17,923 nucleotides of DNA. It comes from an uncultured Oscillospiraceae bacterium (GTDB taxonomy: Bacteria > Bacillota_A > Clostridia > Oscillospirales > Oscillospiraceae). The translations under genes and the position numbers were made by a program. Shown here one piece after another: positions 13,131 to 17,923 of the stretch. Each line of letters begins with the position of its first letter. The stretch's first letter is position 1. Below the pieces are notes generated by a model. It was given only the letters and a program-made list of their open reading frames with translations. It did no database searches and was not told the origin of the DNA. The stretch spans positions 1 through 17,923 of the forward strand of contig CAKTGD010000012.1 in assembly GCA_934561335.1 (NCBI GenBank), read 5' to 3'.

Positions 13131-14228
13131 TTATGCTCCGTGAAAGACAAACCGAACATCTTCCCGGCCTGTCAGATACAGAAGATGGCAGTACCGCATA
13201 CAGAAGGACACCGTATCGCCCACCCGCAGCGGCCGTTCACAGTCTGTTATATCCACAATACAGTGGTCGGAGCTGCCGCCTATTACGGTGATCCCGCTTT
13301 CCAGCGGCGACAGCGTTTCCAACTCCACCACGTCGGCGCGACCCAACGCCAGCAGCGCCCGGCGGCGCACGCCGCGATCCTCATAGACCGGCGTGTGGCC
13401 GAAGGCGTCCACGCAGAATTCCCCCTGCGGATAGGTGGGCTTGTCGTGTATCTCGATGACCTCAGCCGTCAGGATAAAGGTATCCATCCGCAGATAGTCC
13501 ATATCCTGAATGCCCCAAAGCTTTTGCAGGTCATAGCTCAGCAGCATGTTCTCGCCAATGCGCAGATGATTGATGCCCTGCGGCATGATGTTCCGGTGTA
13601 CCAGCGGATAGGAACTGGTGGCGCCGCCGGACACGGTTTCTAATTTGCGGCCGATGGCCTGCTCGATCTGCCGGGCCAGCCCTGTCAGCTGATCCATTTT
13701 GTCGGGGGTTGGCCGTATCGCACCGTAACAGCTGAGATTTACGCCGATGCCGGATAGATGGACGTGGGGCAGATCCCGCTCTACATGGACGCAGGCTTTT
13801 ATCATCTCATCCTTATCCCAGAAGCCCTCCCGCAGATCGCCAAGGTCGGCCATTACGATCACACGATGGGTTTTTCCCTGCCGGCGGCATTCCTGCTCCA
13901 GCGCGTCCAGCGTTTCCGGCGCGCTTTGCAGCGACGTTTCGCACAGCGCCACCGTGTCAGCCAATTCCGACAAGCCGGGGATGCGGATCAATAAAAATGG
14001 CCCGTCCACGCCGGCTGCCCTGCACCGGGCCACCTGCTCCAAACGGCTACTTCCGATCTGAGCGGCGCCGGCCTGAAGCATGACGCTGGCGATCTGAGGC
14101 ATACCGCCCACGCCCTTTACCACGCCGCATACAGCGATACCCTGTGCATTGCAGCGTGAGATCACGTGGCGGGCGTTGTCATAAAGCCTGTCCAGATATA
14201 CATCCAGACGGGGAAACTGCCGGTTCAT
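13131..14228 (-). CDS. PLP-dependent alanine/ornithine-racemase-like enzyme
   Basis: The 365-residue protein belongs to the fold-type III alanine-racemase N-terminal-domain family, in the branch that includes D-ornithine racemase and YhfX-like proteins. Lys38 in VCGVVKGVGG is the expected lysine for the PLP Schiff base at the end of the first barrel strand. Further barrel motifs are IGSSRLEQVARCR, LLIRIPGL, VIVMADLGDLREG, SGIGVNLSCYG, VSGGATSSYPLV and LRIGENML. A C-terminal beta domain follows (about 250-365). The start at 14228 is given by GAGGTGAG just upstream and a promoter beyond it; a longer frame to 14291 crosses that promoter. It is likely to racemise an amino acid, but the substrate (Ala, Orn, Lys or other) cannot be read from the sequence. 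It is the first gene of its operon and divergent from the DHHW lipoprotein. Confidence 0.88.
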   Translation of the reverse strand: MNRQFPRLDVYLDRLYDNARHVISRCNAQGIAVCGVVKGVGGMPQIASVMLQAGAAQIGSSRLEQVARCRAAGVDGPFLLIRIPGLSELADTVALCETSLQSAPETLDALEQECRRQGKTHRVIVMADLGDLREGFWDKDEMIKACVHVERDLPHVHLSGIGVNLSCYGAIRPTPDKMDQLTGLARQIEQAIGRKLETVSGGATSSYPLVHRNIMPQGINHLRIGENMLLSYDLQKLWGIQDMDYLRMDTFILTAEVIEIHDKPTYPQGEFCVDAFGHTPVYEDRGVRRRALLALGRADVVELETLSPLESGITVIGGSSDHCIVDITDCERPLRVGDTVSFCMRYCHLLYLTGREDVRFVFHGA

Positions 14229-14259
14229 GATGCTCACCTCGTTTTTATCAGTGCCAATC

Positions 14260-14268
14260 AGTATACCA
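14260..14268 (-). promoter_or_regulatory. Extended -10 promoter for the racemase operon
   Basis: TGGTATACT on the minus strand is an extended -10 element, 31 bases before the start codon. The -35 region (TGGCTT at 17 bp) is weak. Confidence 0.55.
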
Positions 14269-14338
14269 TAAATTTTCCCATAAAGCCACATATATTTTTT
14301 TAACTGAGCCGAAAAGATGGGAAATTTTTCGTATCCTC

Positions 14339-14367
14339 TTGCAAAAAGTTGTCCTATTGCCTATAAT
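14339..14367 (+). promoter_or_regulatory. Sigma-A promoter for the DHHW lipoprotein operon
   Basis: TTGCAA (14339-14344) and a consensus TATAAT (14362-14367) are separated by 17 bp. Confidence 0.82.
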
Positions 14368-14415
14368 CGTGCGTAGAAATAGAAACAAGTTCCCAAGTGA
14401 GAAAGGAAGCGTTCC

Positions 14416-15756
14416 ATGAAAAAGATACTGTTGCTGACGGCGGCGCTGCTTGTGCTGTCACTGGTGCTGAGCGGCTGCCATAAGCATGTGTCCGCCGCGC
14501 CCGCCACCTGCACCGAGCCGGAGGTATGTACCGAATGTGGTAAGGTTATGAAGGAGGCGCTGGGCCACGAGCCCGGCCCCGAGGCCACCTGCGAAGCGCC
14601 CCAGACCTGCCTGCGCTGCGGCATTGAGCTGTCGCCCCAGCTGCCGCATACCTCCGCCGGACCTGCCAGCTGCACAGAGGCGGAGGTGTGCGCCGTGTGC
14701 GGCGCGGTGATTCATCCCGCGCTGGGCCATTCGGTGGGAGAGGATGGTGTGTGCGCCAATTGCGGCCAGCAGATCGTACCTGCGGGGCAGCGCTATATTG
14801 CACCCGGAAAGGGCAGCGCTGTGTCCTCTGACGACGCCGACTCCATGGTGGCGGAGACGGCGGGCGAGGGCCATTACCACAATACGATCGCCGCACGGTA
14901 TGCCAATGCGGTGCTGCTGTGCGGAGATTACGGCGTGGAGTATTTTGATCCCGATCCGACAGGCTCCAGCGCTTACGCCGATACGGTGAACCGCTTTGCC
15001 GCCAAATATCCCAACATTCATGTCAGCTGCCTGCTGACGCCCAAATGCTGCGCCTATCATTCTCCGGCGGATTATACCGATCCCCATGACGATATTGCGC
15101 AGTTTATCCAATCTACCTATGATAAGATGGACAGCACCGTTACCACCGTGGACTGTATGGGACTGATGGACCGGCATGCCGGGGAGTATCTCTTCTACCG
15201 CACCGACCATCATTGGACCAGTTTGGGCGCCTACTACGCATCGGCGGCCTACTGTCAGGCCAACGGCATGACGCCGTGGGAGCTGGACAGCTATGATACC
15301 GTGATCCGCACAGGCTATATCGGGTCTTTGCACATGTACGGAGGACGCCCTGCGGAACTGACGGCCAATCCCGACTACTCTGTGGCCCGGTTCCCCCATG
15401 TGGGCTACTCAATGGTCTATTACCGCGACGGCGTGCGGTATAACGGACAGGCGGTCAACGGCGGCACATCGGAATACGCCGGTATGTTCATGTGCGGCGA
15501 CCAGCCCCTGACGGTGATCACCACGGATCATCACAACGACAAGACGCTGCTGGTGTTCAAGGAATCCTATGGCAACGCTTTTATCCCGTATATGATCGAC
15601 TACTATCAGCGCATTGTGGTAGTGGACATCCGTGAGGAAGTGGGCAGCGTGGCCGACATCATCAGCCAGTACGGCGTTACAGACGCACTATTTATCAATA
15701 ACTGTCAGGCGGCGACCAGCTTGCTGAGCAATCTGGACAGCCGCGCCCGTTCCTGA
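14416..15756 (+). CDS. DHHW-family lipoprotein with N-terminal Cys-rich repeats
   Basis: The 446-residue exported protein starts with a lipoprotein signal; the lipobox LSGC places the lipid-bearing Cys at 21. Residues about 30-118 form three 27-residue repeats plus a partial fourth, each C-x5-C-x2-C-G followed by L-(G/P)-H. The remaining part (about 150-446) is a DHHW domain with TDHHW (263-267) and VFKESYGNAF (380-389). By family knowledge this fold is like AlgX/AlgJ SGNH enzymes; Asp264, His266 and Ser384 sit where the catalytic Asp-x-His-Trp and Ser are expected. It probably moves or removes acyl groups on an envelope glycan, though the substrate is unknown. The repeats may bind metal or form disulfides. 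A ribosome-like GAAAGGAAG lies before the ATG. An M18 peptidase gene follows after 30 bases. Confidence 0.87.
   Translation: MKKILLLTAALLVLSLVLSGCHKHVSAAPATCTEPEVCTECGKVMKEALGHEPGPEATCEAPQTCLRCGIELSPQLPHTSAGPASCTEAEVCAVCGAVIHPALGHSVGEDGVCANCGQQIVPAGQRYIAPGKGSAVSSDDADSMVAETAGEGHYHNTIAARYANAVLLCGDYGVEYFDPDPTGSSAYADTVNRFAAKYPNIHVSCLLTPKCCAYHSPADYTDPHDDIAQFIQSTYDKMDSTVTTVDCMGLMDRHAGEYLFYRTDHHWTSLGAYYASAAYCQANGMTPWELDSYDTVIRTGYIGSLHMYGGRPAELTANPDYSVARFPHVGYSMVYYRDGVRYNGQAVNGGTSEYAGMFMCGDQPLTVITTDHHNDKTLLVFKESYGNAFIPYMIDYYQRIVVVDIREEVGSVADIISQYGVTDALFINNCQAATSLLSNLDSRARS
14503..14769 (+). repeat. Tandem 81-bp coding repeats for 27-residue Cys units
   Basis: Cysteines at residues 32/38/41, 59/65/68 and 86/92/95, then 113/116, and histidines at 51, 78 and 105, all repeat with an exact step of 27 residues (81 bp). 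Nucleotide identity is only partial, so the protein pattern is conserved more than the DNA. Confidence 0.85.
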
Positions 15757-15786
15757 ACGGTAAATGATATAAGGAGGAACCATCCC

Positions 15787-17181
15787 ATGAGTGAAAAAAA
15801 CAAGCTGGGCAAGGCGCTGCTGTATGCCCCTGAAAACGGCTATGACCGCCTGAGCGAGGCGGAAAAATCCGCCATGCATGAATATTGCGAGGCGTATAAG
15901 GACTTTCTCAACCACGGCAAAACGGAACGGTTGTGCGTGGACTACTGCATTAAGCTGGCTGAGGAGCGGGGCTTTGTGCCGTTCAAGGCCGGTATGCCGC
16001 TGAAAAGTGGCGATAAGGTATACTGCAACAACCGGGGCAAGGGCATTATGCTGGCGGTGATCGGCCAGGAGCCGCTGTCCCACGGCGCCAACATTGCCGC
16101 CGCCCACACCGATGCGCCGCGTCTGGATCTGAAGCCGCGGCCGCTGTATGAGGACACGGAGCTGGCCTATTTCAAGACCCACCACTATGGCGGCATCCGC
16201 AAATATCAGTGGGTCACCATTCCGCTGGAGCTTCACGGTGTGGTAACGCTGGCCGATGGCACGGTGCTGCCCATTCACATTGGCGACAAGCCGGAGGATC
16301 CCCAGTTTATCATCAACGACCTGCTGCCCCATCTGGGACGCGAGCAGAGCAAAAAGCCCTTGGGTGAGGCCATTCCCAGCGAGAGCCTGAATATTCTGGT
16401 GGGCTCTGTGCCGGTGGCGGATGAGGACGAGAAGAACCGTTTCAAGCTGGGGGTTATGCAGCTGCTGCATGAGCGCTATGGCATGGTGGAGGAGGACTTT
16501 ATCTCCGCGGAGCTGGAGGCCGTTCCGGCGGGACAGGCCCGGGATATCGGCTTTGACCGCAGCATGATCGCCAGCTATGGACACGATGACCGTGTCTGCG
16601 CCTATGCTGAGCTTGCCGGACTGTTTGACGCCGAGACGCCGAAGCGTACCGCCGTGTGCATCTTCGCCGATAAGGAGGAGATCGGCAGCGAGGGCGTGTC
16701 CGGTATGCTGTCGGCCGCCTTTGACAAGTTCATGGGTGAGCTGTGCGACACGCAGGGCGTACTGCTGCGGGATTGCTTTGCCAACTCCTTCTGCGTCAGC
16801 GCCGACGTGACGGCGGCTTATGATCCCAATTTTGCCGAGGTGTACGATAAGCGTAACGCTGCTTTCATCAATTACGGTGTGGGCCTGTGCAAATATACCG
16901 GGGCAGGCGGAAAATCCGGTGCGTCCGACGCCAGCGCCGAGGTGGTGGGCAAGCTGCGTGGCCTGCTGAACGGGGAAAAGGTGTTCTGGCAGATGGCGGA
17001 ACTGGGAAAGACCGACGCCGGCGGCGGCGGAACGGTTGCCAAGTTTATGGCGCAGCGCAATATCGACACCATCGATGCCGGTGTACCGGTGCTGAGCATG
17101 CACGCGCCTTATGAGACGGTGGCAAAGCTGGACTGCTATATGACCTACCGGTGTATGAAGGCTGTGTTTGAGAAAGCGTAA
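15787..17181 (+). CDS. M18 family aminopeptidase (aspartyl-aminopeptidase type)
   Basis: The 464-residue protein is a full-length, cytoplasmic M18 zinc aminopeptidase, which cleaves N-terminal (often acidic) residues from peptides. Ligands are visible in order: His107 in AAHTDAPRLDLKP, Asp267-268 in GHDDRVCA, Glu297-298 in ADKEEIGSEGVSG, Asp340 in VSADVTAAYDP, and His439 in SMHAPYE. The family linker LxxHYGGI appears at about 132-138. An AAGGAGG site at 15771-15777, nine bases before the ATG, fixes the start. With only 30 bases after the DHHW stop and no terminator between, it shares that transcript, although any functional link is unclear because this enzyme has no signal peptide. It could instead simply be a housekeeping gene. 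Confidence 0.94.
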   Translation: MSEKNKLGKALLYAPENGYDRLSEAEKSAMHEYCEAYKDFLNHGKTERLCVDYCIKLAEERGFVPFKAGMPLKSGDKVYCNNRGKGIMLAVIGQEPLSHGANIAAAHTDAPRLDLKPRPLYEDTELAYFKTHHYGGIRKYQWVTIPLELHGVVTLADGTVLPIHIGDKPEDPQFIINDLLPHLGREQSKKPLGEAIPSESLNILVGSVPVADEDEKNRFKLGVMQLLHERYGMVEEDFISAELEAVPAGQARDIGFDRSMIASYGHDDRVCAYAELAGLFDAETPKRTAVCIFADKEEIGSEGVSGMLSAAFDKFMGELCDTQGVLLRDCFANSFCVSADVTAAYDPNFAEVYDKRNAAFINYGVGLCKYTGAGGKSGASDASAEVVGKLRGLLNGEKVFWQMAELGKTDAGGGGTVAKFMAQRNIDTIDAGVPVLSMHAPYETVAKLDCYMTYRCMKAVFEKA

Positions 17182-17187
17182 CATATG

Positions 17188-17230
17188 AAAAGAAGGCTCC
17201 GTTCCACACAGGGAAGGGAGCCTTCTTTTT
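17188..17230. terminator. Bidirectional terminator between the M18 and LysR genes
   Basis: A 13-bp stem (17188-17200 with 17217-17229) encloses a 16-base loop, with T5 on the plus side and an A-run on the left giving a U-tract for the minus-strand LysR gene. Confidence 0.88.
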
Positions 17231-17266
17231 GACGGTTCGGGCGCGGTTTCTTTTGGCGGGAAATGC

Positions 17267-17923
17267 TTATCCGTTCTGCACGCTTTCCCGGATATGGTCA
17301 GCAAAGCGCTGCGCCGCCGCCGTCTGCGGCACGCCGCGCAGAATGCACATATCCACGCTGCGGTGGGGAATGTCGAAGGAGGTCTGCAATTTCCGCAGCC
17401 GTCCGTTGTCCAGATCCTTGCGCACAAATTCCTCCGTTACGCCTGCTACGCCAAAGCCGATGGCAGCCAGATCCACAAGCAGGCTTCTGGCGCCCAGTTC
17501 GATCTCAGGGTTCAGGCGCAGGCCGTTTTGCAGAAAATACTTTTCCAGATAAAGACGGGAGCTGGCCTTGCGTTCCAGCAGGATCAGCGGGAAATCCGCA
17601 ATCTCGGCCAGCGTGTACACATGGTCAAAATCGCAGGGATATTCCGGGCTTGCCACAAAGATGGAATGGGTGGCAAAGCAGGGAATGGTTTCAAAGCTGC
17701 CCTCGTTGGGGGTGCTGGCAAAGGCGATGTCAACCTTGCCGGATTGCAGCAGCCCCAGTACCTTGTGGCTGCGGCCGGAAATGATCTGAATATGAATGGC
17801 GGGAAACTGCCGGTGGAAGCTGTCCAGATGGGGCAGCAGGAACTGACTGGTCACGGTGTCGGATGCGCCGATGGTCAAATGGCCCATCTGCAATTCACGG
17901 GTCTGGCTCAGCTTGGCTTCGCC
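17267..17923 (-). CDS. LysR family transcriptional regulator, C-terminal part (5' end outside window)
   Basis: The open frame runs to the window edge and encodes 218 residues without its N-terminal winged helix. What is seen is the linker end (SQTRELQMGHLTIGASDTV) and a LysR substrate-binding domain with two Rossmann-like halves: LPHLDSFHRQFPAIHIQI, GKVDIAFAS, PLILLERKASSR, and a family-typical VDLAAIGFGVAGVTEEFV. The family senses a small co-inducer. The TTG at 17893 is an internal codon, not a start. The gene it controls, usually divergent, lies outside the window. Downstream is a shared terminator with the M18 gene. Confidence 0.9.
   Translation of the reverse strand, partial: GEAKLSQTRELQMGHLTIGASDTVTSQFLLPHLDSFHRQFPAIHIQIISGRSHKVLGLLQSGKVDIAFASTPNEGSFETIPCFATHSIFVASPEYPCDFDHVYTLAEIADFPLILLERKASSRLYLEKYFLQNGLRLNPEIELGARSLLVDLAAIGFGVAGVTEEFVRKDLDNGRLRKLQTSFDIPHRSVDMCILRGVPQTAAAQRFADHIRESVQNG

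Noticed and set aside
15688..17427. 579-codon minus-strand frame opposite the M18 gene
   Set aside because: It crosses a strong terminator and two other genes, and the M18 ligand motifs on the plus strand are decisive.

Overview
The window looks like chromosome from a gut-type Firmicute of class Clostridia, most likely Oscillospiraceae. This is inferred, not proven, from several things. The sequence is GC-rich with strong AAGGAGG-type ribosome sites and TTGACA/TATAAT promoters. The primase and sigma-A sequences have a clostridial style. The window also carries an InlB-repeat surface protein with a (S/N)PxTG-type sorting signal, a DHHW lipoprotein and an etfA end. I see no phage, insertion sequence, CRISPR array, tRNA or rRNA.

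Layout. (1) 1-1655: the tail of etfA and its terminator; a gene-free stretch with five imperfect repeats spaced 21-22 bp; then three small plus-strand genes (a two-helix membrane protein, a PspC-domain protein and a ten-cysteine small protein). (2) 1656-5066: two divergent, probably self-regulated units back to back. On the minus strand a TetR-type regulator is coupled by an ATGA overlap to a sortase-type surface protein. On the plus strand a MarR regulator is coupled by an ATGA overlap to a DegV fatty-acid-binding protein. The 193 bp between them hold two good promoters and clear inverted-repeat operator candidates. (3) 5067-7789: two independent minus-strand metabolic genes, an M29 aminopeptidase and a dihydropyrimidinase/D-hydantoinase-type amidohydrolase. 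(4) 7966-12048: the macromolecular-synthesis pair dnaG-rpoD with an ATGA overlap, followed closely by a cupin and an Ala-rich membrane protein. (5) 12163-14228, minus strand: an operon of a PLP alanine/ornithine-racemase-like enzyme, a small membrane protein and a stand-alone cyclic-nucleotide-binding-fold protein whose usual ligand residues are replaced. (6) 14416-17181, plus strand, divergent from (5): a lipoprotein with exact 27-residue Cys repeats fused to a DHHW (AlgX/AlgJ-like) domain, then an M18 aminopeptidase. (7) The 5'-truncated end of a LysR regulator on the minus strand.

Most genes are ordinary housekeeping or accessory genes. The best candidates for something poorly described are the 12.1-17.2 kb divergent cell-envelope-looking cluster, the TetR-controlled anchored surface protein, and the phased repeat block at 232-340. 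None of these is proven to be a new system from sequence alone.
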